Of a stretch of DNA of 64,000 nucleotides, positions 30,733 to 41,222 are shown piece after piece (the first letter of the stretch is position 1; the number at the start of each line of letters is the position of its first letter). The DNA is from Lucinisca nassula (Eukaryota > Mollusca > Bivalvia > Lucinida > Lucinidae). Location of the stretch: positions 64,376,587 to 64,440,586 of the forward strand of contig OY757019.1 of the NCBI GenBank assembly GCA_963580285.1, read 5' to 3'. A program made the position numbers and the translations under genes. A model generated the notes under the pieces. That model was not told the DNA's origin and made no database searches. It saw only the letters and a program-made list of their open reading frames with translations.

Positions 30733-30953
30733 GTAACATACATACAAAGCATCAAACACATTTAGAGCAAGATACATTTGTCAACATTATGATTCCTTGA
30801 CACAGACAATAAGACTATATTTGATTTTTTCTTTGAAAGTAAAAATATATGAACTACGAATAATAAAAGAATAAAAGCAAAATGTAGTCGGCTTCAATTA
30901 TGTTTGATGCTTTAATGATAAGCACATGTCAGGTTGTTTACACTGATAATTAG

Positions 30954-31083
30954 AGATTATCACATGGGGTTTTGGTTATCGCCCGCAGTATCAATCGGAG
31001 ACCCCATTATCAGCCCAAGAGCTTAGGGCTGATCATTATCAGCCCTAGATGCGGGCGATAACCAGAACCCCATGTTATAATCT
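30954..31083. mobile_element. 130-bp palindromic MITE
   Basis: Arms 30954-30987 and 31050-31083 are inverted with two mismatches in 34 (ATGGGGTTTTGGTTATCGCC / its complement). The inner part is itself inverted (CAGCCC..GGGCTG). No coding capacity is present. Confidence 0.65.
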
Positions 31084-31103
31084 GTTTATCACATCTTGTT
31101 TCT

Positions 31104-31385
31104 TTATCTATTAAGGCCATATTTACACATTGATAGATTCGCCAAATGGCGTGGCTTTATGTGAATTCGGTACTGTGTTTTACCCGGAACCATGGTCACA
31201 AAATGGGGTTTTGGCCCGCAGCTGTGAAGATGTTTGACATCCGCGGTCGTGTCTCTTTCAGTGTTCACAGTTTTCATGTATTCCACAAATGTTTGTGTTT
31301 TCTCAATTGAAACCTCTCTTAAACGTCTTTCTCTCTTCGACCAAGCTTTTTCACAGGCACTCCTATCATACAACAAGAGGACCAT
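31104..31385 (-). other. Open frame of unknown meaning beside the pearl element
   Basis: 93 minus-strand codons, rich in Lys/Arg/Thr (for example KAWSKRERRLREVSIEKTQT). An AG occurs just upstream on that strand, so it might be an exon, but there is no recognised domain and codon evidence is thin. I list it only as a candidate. The pearl element begins at its 5' edge. Confidence 0.2.
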
Positions 31386-34112
31386 GATGGTCCTATATCG
31401 CTCACCTGAGCTAAGAGATTTACATGTGGGTCCTTGGGCGGGACAATTTTTAGCCTCAGGGCTATACTTTTGAACAATCTTGGTAGAGGTCCACTAAATG
31501 AAGCTTAATATCAAGCCTGGGCCTTCTGGTTTCAGATAAAAAATCTTTAAGGTTTTCCCTATAAACGCCTATGTAAAAAAAAAGCGGGCCCTGTTGTGTG
31601 GGGGGCTTTTTTGGCCCCTAGGCTAGAATTTGAACAATCTTGAAAGAGGTCCACTAGATGAAGCAGCAAGCGTTATACCCAATATCCAAGATCTAGGCCT
31701 TTTGATTTCAGCTGGAATACTTTTAAAGGTATTCCCTATATTTGCCTACGTAAAACCTGGGACAGCGCCATTTTTGACCCCATGGCTATAATTGGAACAA
31801 TCTTGGTAGAGGTCCATCAGTTGAAACTTCATACCAAACATCAAAGACCTGGGCCTTCTGGTTTCAGACAAGAAGGTTTTTAAAGGTTTTCCCTTTACAA
31901 GCCTATGTAAAACCAGTGGGCCATGGGGCGGGGCCATTTTTGGCCCCAGGGCTATAATCTGAACAATCAGAATCTTGTTAAAGGTCCACTAGATGAAGCT
32001 TCATACCAAATATCAAAGACCTTGGCCTTCAGTGGGGCCCAACGTGGGGGTATTTCTGGCCAAAGGGTAATAATTTGAATAATTTTGGTATCGGTCCACT
32101 AGACGAAGCTTCATACCAAATATCATAGACCTGGGCCTTCTGGTTTCTGACAAGAAGATTTTAAAGGTTTCACCTATATAAGCCTATGTAAAACAAGTGG
32201 GCCCCGGTGCGGGGGCATTTTTGGCCCTAGGGCTATAATTTGAACAATCCTGGTAACGGTCCACTAGACAAAGCTTCATACCAAATACCAAAGACCTGGG
32301 CCTTCTGTTTTCTGACAAGAAGATTTTTAAAGGTTTTCCCTATATAAGCCTATGTAAAACCAATCTTGACAATTCTTGGTAGAGGTCCACTAGACGAAGC
32401 TTCATACCAAACTATCAAAGACCTGGGTTTTTAAAGGTTTTCCTCCCTTATAAGTCCATGTTAAACCAGTGGGCCCCGGCGCGGGGCATTTTTTGGCCTA
32501 AGGGCTATAATTTGAACAATCTTGGTAGAGGTCCACTAGACAAAGCTTCATACCAAATATCAAAGACCCGGGCCTTCTGGTTTCAGACAAGAAGATTTTT
32601 AAAGGTTTTCCCTATCTAAACCTATACAAAACCAGTGGGCCCATTGGCGCGGGGGCATTTTTGGCCCTAGGGCTATAATTTGAACAATCTTGGTAGAAGT
32701 CCACTAGATGAAGCTTCATACCAAATATCAAAGACCTGGGCGTTCTGGTTTCAGACAAGAAGATTTTTAAGATTTTCCCTATATAAGCCTATGTAAAACA
32801 AGTGGGCCCCTTAGCGGGGGCATATTTGACCCCAGGGCTATAATTTGAACAATCTTGATAGAGGTCCACTAGACGAAGCTTCATACCAAATATCAAAGAC
32901 CTGGGCCTTCTGGTTTCAGACAAGAAGATTTTTAAATATTTTCCCTATTATAAGTCTACATAAAACCAGTGGGCCCCGGCGCGGGGGCATTTTTGGCCCC
33001 AGTGCTATAATTTGAACAACCTTGGTAGAGGTCCACTAGACGAGGCTTCATACTTAATATCAAACACTTGGGCCTTCTGGTTTCAGACAAGAAGATTTTT
33101 CAACGTTTTCCCTATATAAGCCTATGTAAGACAAGTGGGCCTCGGCGCGGGGGCATTTTTGGCCCCAGGGCTAGAATTTGAACAATTTTGGTATCGGTCC
33201 ACTAGACGAAGCATCATACCAAATATCAAAGACCTGGGCCTTCTGGTTACAGACAAGAAGGTTTTTAAAGGTTTTCCCTATATAAGCATATACAAAACCA
33301 GTGGGCCCTGGCGCGGGGGCATTTTGGCCCTAGGGCTATAATTTAACTGTCCTTATGGCCTTCCTTTGTTTAGGTTTCCATTATGGTCTGGTCGCTTAAT
33401 GGTTGTGTTTCTTTCCCTTTGGTGTCTTTGATGGGTGGAATAAATTAATTGTATCGATTCCTGATCTTTGTTTTACTTCTACTTTTCATACCAAATATCA
33501 AAGACCTGGGCCTTCTGGTTTCAGACAAGAAGATTTTTAAAGAGTTTCCCTATATAAGCCTATGTAAAACCAGTGGGCCCCGGCGCGGGGGCATTTTTGG
33601 CCCTAGGGCTATAATTTGAACAATTCTGGTAGAAGTCCACTAGACGAAGCTTCATACCAAATATCAAAGGCATGGACCTTCTGGTTTAAGACAAGAAGAT
33701 TTTTAAATATTTTCCCTATATAAGCCTATGTAAAACCACCGGGCCCGGCGCGGGGGCATTTTTGGCCCCAGAGCTATAATTTGACGATCTTGGTAGAGGT
33801 CGACTAGATGAAGCTTCATACCAAATACCAAAAACCTGGGCCTTCTGGTTTCAGACAAGAAGCTTTTTAAAGGTTTTATCTTATTTTCTCCTTTTCGTTG
33901 CCATGGCAACCAGAGTTCTGCATAGAATGGAATTCTTTGAACAACTTTGAGAGTGGACCACCCACAGATCATTTCTGCCAAGTTTGGTCAAAATCTGTTC
34001 AGTGATTTTAAAGATGTCATTTATAGAAATTGTGGACGGACATCCGGACGGACGACGAAAGACCGATCACAATAGCTCCCCCGGAGCCTTCGGCTCAGGT
34101 GAACTAAAAATG
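31370..34112 (+). mobile_element. pearl/HINE-type element with a ~15-unit tandem core
   Basis: The 5' part carries GAGGACCATGATGGTCCTAT and CGCTCACCTGAGC. The core is a ~165-bp unit (GGGCTATAATTTGAACAATC, TTGGTAGAGGTCCACTAGA, CTTCATACCAAATATCAAAG, ACCTGGGCCTTCTGG, TATAAGCCTATGTAAAACCA) repeated from about 31440 to 33880, roughly 15 times with some shortened units. After a distinct 3' region (GTTGCCATGGCAAC, then GGACGGACATCCGGACGG) it ends in CCGGAGCCTTCGGCTCAGG, a hairpin at 34081-34099, and GTGAACTAAAAA. This agrees with bivalve pearl elements, now regarded as Helentron-associated. Open frames across the units are artefacts of the repeat. Confidence 0.75.
33345..33483 (+). mobile_element. 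Tail copy of the constant-3'-end RT element inside the pearl array
   Basis: AACTGTCCTTATGGCCTTCC to CTTTGTTTTACTTCTACTT matches the last ~140 bp of 26292-27097. It sits inside a core unit. Left of it the unit reads to GGCTATAATTT and right of it the unit resumes at TTCATACCAAATATC, so about 35 bp of the unit were lost at insertion. Confidence 0.75.
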
Positions 34113-34491
34113 GTAATGGGGGTGGTGTGTCTTTTTGTGTAGCCTTCTGCGTGGATATGTACTACATCCGTTCAACTAGTTATTGTTGTTGAGCGTTCAT
34201 CTGGGGAGTCCTACTGATATTGGCTTACAGATGTGCAGGGCCGGTTGTACTTGCAACAGCCTGAACAGGTAAAGGTAGCGGAGGCGGGATATGTGTGTGT
34301 TGTTGTTTCTTCTGCTTCTACCCTTTCATTCATTTTCCTCAGTCTCCCGTGTCCTCATTTTCATCTCCTCAACTATCTCTTCTGCACTGTTCTCTTTTTC
34401 TCTGGAAGACGACACAAAACTAATTACAACCAAAGGGTGACGTGTCGTTAAGTCCCACCACCATCAATCAATTTTGAGTGATTTAAGAATG
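34113..34491. other. No gene recognised
   Basis: Contains a pyrimidine-rich stretch (34300-34400) and a 72-codon frame without recognisable domain. Confidence 0.35.
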
Positions 34492-34653
34492 AGATCAGCT
34501 CTAGCCAGTGATTTGTTGAGTAATAAATCACAGTTTGGAGGTCAGTTGTAAAGAAGACAAATCACGTGCGCGTAGCGCGCGTGATTTGTCTACTTACAAC
34601 TGACCGACAAACTGTGATTTATTACCCAACAAATCACTGGCTAGAGCTGATCT
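34492..34653. mobile_element. 162-bp near-perfect palindrome (hairpin element)
   Basis: AGATCAGCTCTAGCCAGTGA and the following ~60 bases are inverted around a GCGCGTAGCGCGC centre near 34570-34582, ending TCACTGGCTAGAGCTGATCT at 34634-34653, with only a few mismatches. Further outward, TTCTAACACGCTG (near 34661) and GCGCTGTGTTAGAAT (near 34959) are also inverted, so the palindrome may be one end of a larger foldback element. Confidence 0.65.
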
Positions 34654-35694
34654 ATTTCGATTCTAACACGCTGAAAATCGGTAATAATGTTGTTGTTTCC
34701 TTCAAAATGTCACAGCTTTTCGCCATTGTTGGAAGAAATCCCGCTAAAATTATCGACTGAAACACATGCATTTATATCCTTTTCTAACGTTTTCGATGCG
34801 AGAAAATGACGTTACACCGTCTAACGTCAAGTAAATCGACTGGTGACGTCAAAAATTTGCAGTTTTTAATGACGTCACACGTCACGCTCTTCCGAGCTGT
34901 GATTTGTTGCAGAATAAAACACAGTTATTTTGCATTGCCTATATAGGCGCGCTGTGTTAGAATACCCTATAATGTTTACATCAAGTGATGACGTAGTTTT
35001 AAGTGATGACGTAGTGATGATTTTCAAAGTTGGTTAATCGATTTTTACGTTTAAAGGTCGTAAAACAGTCTAGAAGTATATTAAGTGGGCACGATAACCT
35101 CTCTTAATGTAAAAATACATTACTTCCGGTTATTAGCCCGGTTGGGAAAAACAAAAAGGTTATCAGGGGGCAATGTGCATAACCTTCGGTATATTCCGCT
35201 GTTATATGTAAATTTGTTGTTATGGGTGTTAATACAGAAACAAGTTTGTGATAATATGAAGTAGGTACTTTGTAAATATTATCAAATTGTACCAAAAGCA
35301 AATGATTAAGATCAGATATCATTTTTGTCTTGTAATGATTACTTATGTTATATGACATAAGATCTCCTTAAGAGGTTTATGATGAAGCACTATCTGGTGA
35401 GATGCAATGCTGGATACTAGGTCCACTATGTGAGTGAGTGATATTATTGATTGCAGAAAGATTTAGCAATTGGACAAACCCACAAACTGCACTTGATCTG
35501 CCGTTTTTGTCAGGTAGGCAAGTTATTTTTAGATGGAAAGTAAGAGCGTAATTATAGCCTATTTCAAAAACTCCACGGCTGCGAACGTTCCCTCTTTGTG
35601 GGCCATAAGCGTCGAACGGCTCCGAATGAATACCAGTTTTTGAATCGAGGCTAAACGTTTGAGATTCAACACTGAAGACATTTTGAAAACGTTA
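34654..35694. other. No gene recognised; AGTGATGACGTAGT duplicated
   Basis: AAGTGATGACGTAGT occurs twice in tandem (34984-35017). The right 36-bp inverted repeat partner lies at 35403-35438. No coding evidence was found. Confidence 0.4.
35403..35438. repeat. Right end of the 36-bp inverted repeat
   Basis: TGCAATGCTGGATACTAGGT and following bases, the inverted partner of 30132-30167 (35 of 36 positions). Confidence 0.6.
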
Positions 35695-35870
35695 CTTACG
35701 ATTTTGATGGAATTTTACCTTACCCGACATTGAGATGAAATGACAGCTTAGAAAACAGTGGTCCGACTCGCAATACTTTTCTTGCCAGGCGGTTTACCAT
35801 TACTCAATCTTGGCCGGTTTCAGTCCAATCTATTTCTCAGAGCTCCGATGGGCGGGACCGCCGGCCCCAT
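35695..35870 (-). mobile_element. SINE (CAAA-tailed family), decayed
   Basis: Reversed partial copy: TTACCCGACATTGAGATGAAATGACA, CAGGCGGTTTACCATTACTC and CTCCGATGGGCGGG are in family order, with the 3' tail region lost. Confidence 0.55.
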
Positions 35871-36033
35871 TTGATTAACCAACCCCGTTTATGGGACCAA
35901 CACTGTATTCGACATGTTTGTAATATGGATAAGGTTCTTAGGGGCGCTCTGTGCAGCGAAAGTGGTCCAAAAATTCAGCTTTTGGACAAAACACAGAATG
36001 TTCGCTGCGCGTAGGAGTAACTGTAGTGTAGTG

Positions 36034-36396
36034 GATTAGTCACTCGCCTTGTAAGCCGGGTGTGGAAGGGATCGCGGAAACTCCGATGGGCGGGGTTGGT
36101 GGTCCCGTTGAGGGATCAATCCCGTTTTTGGGACCAACCCTGTATGCGACATGCAAATTTCTTAGGGTCGCTCGGCGCAGCCAAAGTGATAAAAAATTCC
36201 AGCTTTTGGCCAAAACACATAGCATGTTATATCATTAGTTACGTGACATGGTTACGCTGGGCGTAGGAGTGGCTGTGCTTCTCGCCTTGTAATTCGGCGT
36301 GGGGTGAGAGATCGCGGACAAAGATTCCCTTTGGTAGCCATGAATGTATTCAAAATCGAAAAAGCCGAAACAAGTCAGACTACACGGGTGGTAATC
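36034..36396 (+). repeat. Direct duplication, copy 1
   Basis: About 363 bp nearly identical to 37568-37930, starting at AGTCACTCGCCTTGTAAG and ending ACACGGGTGGTAATC. The first bases (TAGTGTAGTGGATTAGTCAC) resemble a tRNA-derived SINE head. Open frames in both copies are parallel and meaningless. Confidence 0.75.
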
Positions 36397-36397
36397 T

Positions 36398-37000
36398 CGG
36401 ATGAGTTCGAAAACCGGCCAAGTTGGCCCATTTATTTTTTATTATTTTTTTTTTTAGTGTACTCCTTCAGTTTTCATCGGATGTTCTTGAAATTTATATG
36501 TTAGTAAGTTAGAGATATAAGCTGAGATAAGTTTGAAAACTAGCAATGCTAGTCAATTAATCATGGAGTTATGTTTCCAGTTTGGCAGAAAATGGCTATG
36601 TTCGACCTTGTCATCACTGCTTTTGATCAGATCTTCATGAAACTTAAAAAACAAGTAAATCAGGCAGAAAAGCTCGGAGGAGTTTGAAAACTCTTGAGGT
36701 TTGCCTATTTATCATAGAGTAACATCCCTTTGATTGCAGCAGTTAATTGCTTATTTTTTACCTTGTCAGCCTCTTCAGTTTATATCGGATCTTCTTGAAA
36801 GGTACATAATTATAAGCAAGTCAGGAATAAAAGCTTGAATGAGTTTGAAAACCGGTAAGGTCAGCTAATTTATCGTAGAGCTACATTCTACTTGACTGCA
36901 GAAAATGCTTACCATGTCATCACCTTGTCCTCCAATAAATCCTTCAGTAAAGGTTTGCACTTCCTGGAACTTTGAATCTCTTAGCGCAGGTGAGCGATAC
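36398..37000 (-). mobile_element. Second tandem-core (pearl/HINE-like) element
   Basis: Four diverged units of about 150 bp start GTTTGAAAACC or similar near 36401, 36531, 36683 and 36846. The right end carries TCTTAGCGCAGGTGAGCGAT then ACAGGAC, the reverse complement of the pearl 5' end at 31380-31430. This is therefore the same element class in opposite orientation with a different core. It separates the two parts of duplication copy 1 (36034-36396 and 37010-37165). Confidence 0.55.
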
Positions 37001-37009
37001 AGGACAAGC

Positions 37010-37165
37010 TTGTTTTTTTTCTCTTTGTAACCTATTTATAAAAAATCCGGCAATGCAGTGATACATACAAATGATTTGACTTTGTACCCCGCTAGAATTC
37101 GCCACGGAAATTTGCAGCGCTGGAGTATGAATGAAAGGAAACTTTTTATCACGGACCTGAAAAAT
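37010..37165 (+). repeat. Direct duplication, distal part of copy 1
   Basis: TTTATAAAAAATCCGGCAATG to ACTTTTTATCACGGACCTG, nearly identical to 38050-38205. Confidence 0.7.
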
Positions 37166-37567
37166 TGTCAATGTATGTCAACACGAAGATTTTAGCCGAC
37201 GATTTTTCATTTTCCGTCAAAAGTACGCCCTTCACACCCCAAGAAGCAACATCCCTAGTGAAATGAAACATGGAACGTTTGAAATAAGCAAAGAATTTTG
37301 GTTGTGATTACGTAACTTGCGACTTATGACGCAATTACTGTCCGAGCTTGTCTTCTCGACAAGGAGCTAGTTCACTCGATATGAAGATAGTGCCCTCAAC
37401 AAACGAAGATGAAAAAATCATCAGATGACTGGGACCTGATGTGATGTCTTTCTATTGTCCCACCCAGTTTACCCAACTGGTTTCTTTTCCTTTGGATAGT
37501 GGACCTGGTGGTTAAGTGCGCTGTCTGTCTGGTTTAACCATGTAACTGCAAACTCAAATTGAGATTT
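37166..37567. other. No gene recognised
   Basis: No repeat or coding signature was recognised, except CTGGTGGTTAAGTGCGCTGT near 37507 that resembles a tRNA-SINE A box. Confidence 0.35.
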
Positions 37568-38205
37568 GATAAGTCACTCGCCTTGTAAGTCGGGTGTGGA
37601 AGGGATCGCGGAAACTCCGATGGGCGGGGTCGGCGGTCCCGTTGAGGGACCAATCCCGTTTTTGGGACCAACCCTGTATACGACATGCAAATTTCTTAGG
37701 GTCACTCGGCGCAGCCAAAGTGATAAAAAATTCCAGCTTTTGGCCAAAACACATAGCATGTTATATCATTTGTTACGTGACATGGTTACGCTGGTTGTAG
37801 GAGTGGCTGTGCTTCTCGCCTTGTAATTCGGCGTGGGGTGAGAGATCGCGGACAAAGATTCCCTTTGGGAGCCATGAATGTATTCAAAATCGAAATAGCC
37901 GAAACAATTCAGACTACACGGGTGGTAATCAGGGGAACTAGCTCGAAAATGAGTCAATGGAAATATGTTCCCTCGACACATCCGGGAGCTCTCGATCTAG
38001 CTCCATCACCAGGAAATTTGTAAACAAAGGTAGGTCTCGAAGAGTTTTATCACCGTTTTTTTTTCTTTGTAAGCTATTTATAAAAAAATCCGGCAATGCA
38101 GTGCCACATAGAAATGATTTGACTTTGAACCCCGCTAGAATTCGCCACGGAAATTTGCAGCGCTGGAGTATGAATGAAAGGAAACTTTTTATCACGGACC
38201 TGTCG
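37568..38205 (+). repeat. Direct duplication, copy 2 (uninterrupted)
   Basis: Matches 36034-36396 and 37010-37165 in order. Between those parts copy 2 has about 120 bp (37931-38049) where copy 1 has the ~600-bp HINE-like element. Part of copy 2 is also inverted at 38632-38768. Confidence 0.75.
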
Positions 38206-38289
38206 GATATAATACTCAAAATTTAGAGATGATACCTAGTCGAATGATTCATGAATAGCTATAATAATCTCGGGAATTAAAAGTTGGTT

Positions 38290-38590
38290 GGTTGGTTGAT
38301 TTGAGGTTTTACCTTCCCGTTAACACTGTTAATGTCATTTCGGAGACGTTGCTTCCTATTTTGTGGGACTTTTACGCGACATTGAGATGAAATGACAGTT
38401 CAAGCCCTGTCGCCTTATGAAACCAATAGGGTTTATTAGCATGGCCGGTCCGCCTCGCACCGCGGTTCCTGGACAGGCTTAGATCCTCTAAGCGGTTAAC
38501 CAGTACTAGTGTGCGGGCCGGATTCAGCTCTGCGTGGAAGCGTCATGCGGCCCATATATTTCTTCAAGCCCATATGGGCGGGGGGATTAA
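38290..38590 (-). mobile_element. SINE (CAAA-tailed family)
   Basis: Full-length reversed copy, from GATTTGAGGTTTTACCTTCC through GAAACCAATAGGGTTTATTAGC to TTCAAGCCCATATGGGCGGG. It sits in the loop between inverted segments 37921-38077 and 38632-38768. Confidence 0.75.
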
Positions 38591-38631
38591 AAGTAAAGAG
38601 GCGCCCGATTATAATATACTTTTCTTTTCTA

Positions 38632-38768
38632 GGAATAGCTTACAAAGGAAAAAATTGTGTTAAAACTCTTCGAGACCTACGTTTGTTTGATAGAGCTAGC
38701 TCGAGGATGTGTCGAGGGAACAAATTTCCATTGACTCATTTTCAAGCAAGTTCCCCTGATTACCACCC
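38632..38768 (-). repeat. Inverted copy of 37921-38077
   Basis: Minus strand reads GGTGGTAATCAGGGGAACTTG, AAATGAGTCAATGGAAAT, GTTCCCTCGACACATCC and GGTCTCGAAGAGTTTTAA in the same order as 37921-38060. With the SINE between them, the two arms form a potential large hairpin. Confidence 0.7.
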
Positions 38769-38898
38769 ATGGACTAGCTAGTATAGGTTATCAAACTTTA
38801 AATTTATGATTTGAATTTCAAAAATACACAATTTTTGAACGGTGTGTTGAATCCCTAAAAGTCTAAAAATATACATCAAAATGAACCGGTCAGTTTAC

Positions 38899-38996
38899 CT
38901 ATTCACACTTTTCCTGGGCAGGCTTATGCGTAAGCGGTTAACCCATACAGTACACATTCTTTCGCCAGATACCGACAACTGCCCTTCTTGAATCAG
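38899..38996 (-). mobile_element. tRNA-SINE body fragment at the Polinton border
   Basis: Reverse complement of the SINE body at 57990-58105 (GATTCAAGAAGGGCAG, GCGAAAGAATGTG, GGTTAACCGCTTACGC, CAGGAAAAGTGTGAATAGGTA). Polinton-like sequence begins right after it. Confidence 0.6.
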
Positions 38997-39007
38997 CGGA
39001 AAAGATT

Positions 39008-39205
39008 TCATGATGCCAGCGTATGAACCCGCTTTAGAACGGCATTTGAGGTATCTATGTCGCTGAGATCACCGAATTTCAATGACCCCGCTTGGGCGAC
39101 CTCTTTTCTTTTGTAGACCCCATCGGAGAGATGGATGGCATACAATCGATCTTCCTTCCCGTCCTTATCGAACCCCTCAGTATCACCAAGATCAGCCAAA
39201 GCCAC
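39008..39205 (-). pseudogene. Possible end of a Polinton minor gene
   Basis: 65 codons containing YAIHLSDGVYKRKEVAQAGS, downstream of mCP on the same strand. It could be a separate small Polinton ORF. I cannot identify it. Confidence 0.3.
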
Positions 39206-39242
39206 CCCAGGGCATTTTCTGATCCACCCGGGGCCGCTTGCG

Positions 39243-39826
39243 TCAACAATTCCTTATATGTAGGGTTGCGCTCATATACTCAAATGGCAACATCTCCTCG
39301 TTGGTATCTCTAAGTGAGATAGTTAGCTGTGAAATAGGCCCTGACGACAACCTTTTGTACTGTAAGACAGGAAATGATTCAGTTCTACCAAATCCACAAT
39401 TTTCGTTCTCGACAGGGACGGATCTAAGTAGTGTAGATGGGCGACCGTTATGCAAATTGTCTGAAGTACTCAACTCAGCAAGATAAAAGTAGACCTCACG
39501 ATGAACGGCCAGCTTGTGTGGCTTCTCTGCAGTGAACGTCTGGAGGGGTTTATTCGTTTTAGGTCGTCATTGGCAAAGGTAAAGGTAGAGGGACGAGCTC
39601 TGAAAGTATTGTCGGAAAAGCCTAAGATATTAGCTAATTCGCGATTCATTGTTATGACTTCTCCGGACTTTACTATCAAGTGCAGTAGACCAGAGGGTTC
39701 ATCTAGAGTGAGTTCGGCGCCCAACCGCTGAAACACCTTTTCGTTCAACTCACAAACGTGATAATACCCGTCAGGTATTATTTTTTCAGTCTTGTTATTT
39801 GAGACCTTATTGTTCCTTTTCACCAT
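39243..39826 (-). pseudogene. Polinton minor capsid (penton-like) protein
   Basis: Two frames in series (39826-39470 and 39473-39243) separated by one shift near 39475. The N-terminal half has IPDGYYHVCELNEKVFQRLG and a block ending in MNRELANILGF. The C-terminal half has LLRSVPVENENCGFGRTESF and PISQLTISLRDTNEEMLPFE then an HIR end. A GYY start, an L.P.LA..LGF-type middle and a VP...I.D..G..VPF...V.L.. C-terminus are what I know of the single-jelly-roll penton proteins of Polintons and adintoviruses. It would form capsid vertices. The frameshift disables it. Confidence 0.7.
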
Positions 39827-39917
39827 GCATATGTTTTACCACCAGTGATAACACGTCAAATCGCAGAGAGCAATCTCTAGCTCATCCGTAAACATCAGTA
39901 TCACCAACACCACTAAA

Positions 39918-41222
39918 ATGGGTATGGATACAAAGGCATTTACGTTTAATAGCTCGGCAAAATATCAGGCAGGCGGGAATTTCAAATATAAGGAGTCAGC
40001 AGCAGGGGCACCCACCCTAGTCATAATGGTCGACGATAAGGGAAGTCACTTCCGGGTACTTGCGAAGTACCCGGACGTCTTCGTCGATTATCAAAACCCT
40101 CCGCTTACCAAGGACGTCACTATGGCAAACAAGGCGTACAACAACTGGCGGCACGACCCCTCAAACTGGTGGCAGTGCCAGCTGAACTTTGCGGTTTGGT
40201 GCGCAACCGCCGGACGTGGTGTTTCATTCCAGGACCATCTACAAGCGGATGAGCCCCTTCTTGCAAGCCTGTATTGCTTTCATGTCTATTATACGACGAG
40301 GCGTCTGCTTGAGGAGCTAAAAGTCGCCCTCCCTGGGGACAAGTCCAATTCATGGTTCGTTAACCAATATGACTCCAGGGCCTGCAAGCGGCTTTGCGAG
40401 GAGTTCGTCGTTTCGCCTTCTACAGATTGGAGGCAAGATCTGGACTACGGGTGTCTAGGCCTCGGATTTTTAGTACCTTCATGACCCCTTCGGGGAAATA
40501 CCGCAGTGATCACAGCTCCGATGGCCCCTTCTTTCACCCGAAGGACGCCATATACCATAATCTGGATATTTCAAACGCGTGGACGACGTTCATTCTCGAT
40601 AAATCAGAAGGTTTCACGCAAGCGGGTGTCGAGCGCCTCATCGACCAGATTCGGACTTACGTTTGGGCAATCTTGGGAGCGCAAGCTCAGACCCGTTCCA
40701 ACATTCTCAAAGTCGGGACGGGGTTCGACGCTCAACAGCAATTTATGGCGAATCTCGAAGACGCAATCGCCTAACCCGTCGACATCCCCAGCAGCATCGA
40801 TCGCTATCAAAAGGCGTTGCAATATGCATCGATACCACTGGATTACGTCTGCGGGAGAGCGCTCTACTTGATGCCGAACGACATGGCACTTCATCGTGGC
40901 AATGTCCAAGGTTATAATAACCAAATTCGATTAGCGGGGTCAGACGCTGTCATCGGCCACAACCAAGGAATAAACAAGACCGATCTGCGCCAGCAGTGCT
41001 AGCAGCTCAAGGACATTCCAGGGGAAAACTGCCTCACCAGCCGGGACCGATCCGCGAGTACTCGCAGGGCCACCGCCCGAAGGGTCGTCTACGTCTGCCG
41101 GGGTTGCTCCGCCAGCAGACTGGAAATCCGGCCTCGACCATGAAGAAGAAAAAACAGCACTCCTAGTCGTAGGGATTGCACTCGGTCTAGTGGCGCTTTG
41201 GTTGGTCGAGCGGTCGAGATAA
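39918..41222 (+). pseudogene. Conserved Polinton ORF of unknown function with C-terminal membrane helix
   Basis: Starts MGMDTKAFTFNSSAKYQAGG. The first 170 codons are open (Trp/Tyr-rich, including NNWRHDPSNWWQCQLNFAVW), then a shift near 40440 leads to DAIYHNLDISNAWTTFILDK and RTYVWAILGAQAQTRSNIL. A stop at 40772-40774 and further shifts precede a C-terminal hydrophobic segment ALLVVGIALGLVALWLVERS ending at 41222. A membrane anchor at the extreme C-terminus and its place beside the capsid genes suggest a structural or assembly role. It faces mCP head-to-head and overlaps the next gene tail-to-tail at 41187-41222. Confidence 0.6.

Noticed and set aside
31440..33880. Regularly spaced repeats that might suggest a CRISPR-like array
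   Set aside because: Units of ~165 bp are contiguous with no unique spacers, and the ends and hairpin match pearl/HINE elements.
36040..36266. Parallel open frames in 36040-36266 and 37554-37826 as a conserved gene pair
   Set aside because: They are the same duplicated repeat read in several frames and both strands, without codon-level constraint.
40506..40924. Overlapping frames on both strands of 40506-40924
   Set aside because: Shadows of the plus-strand Polinton ORF at 39918-41222, caused by its GC-rich composition.
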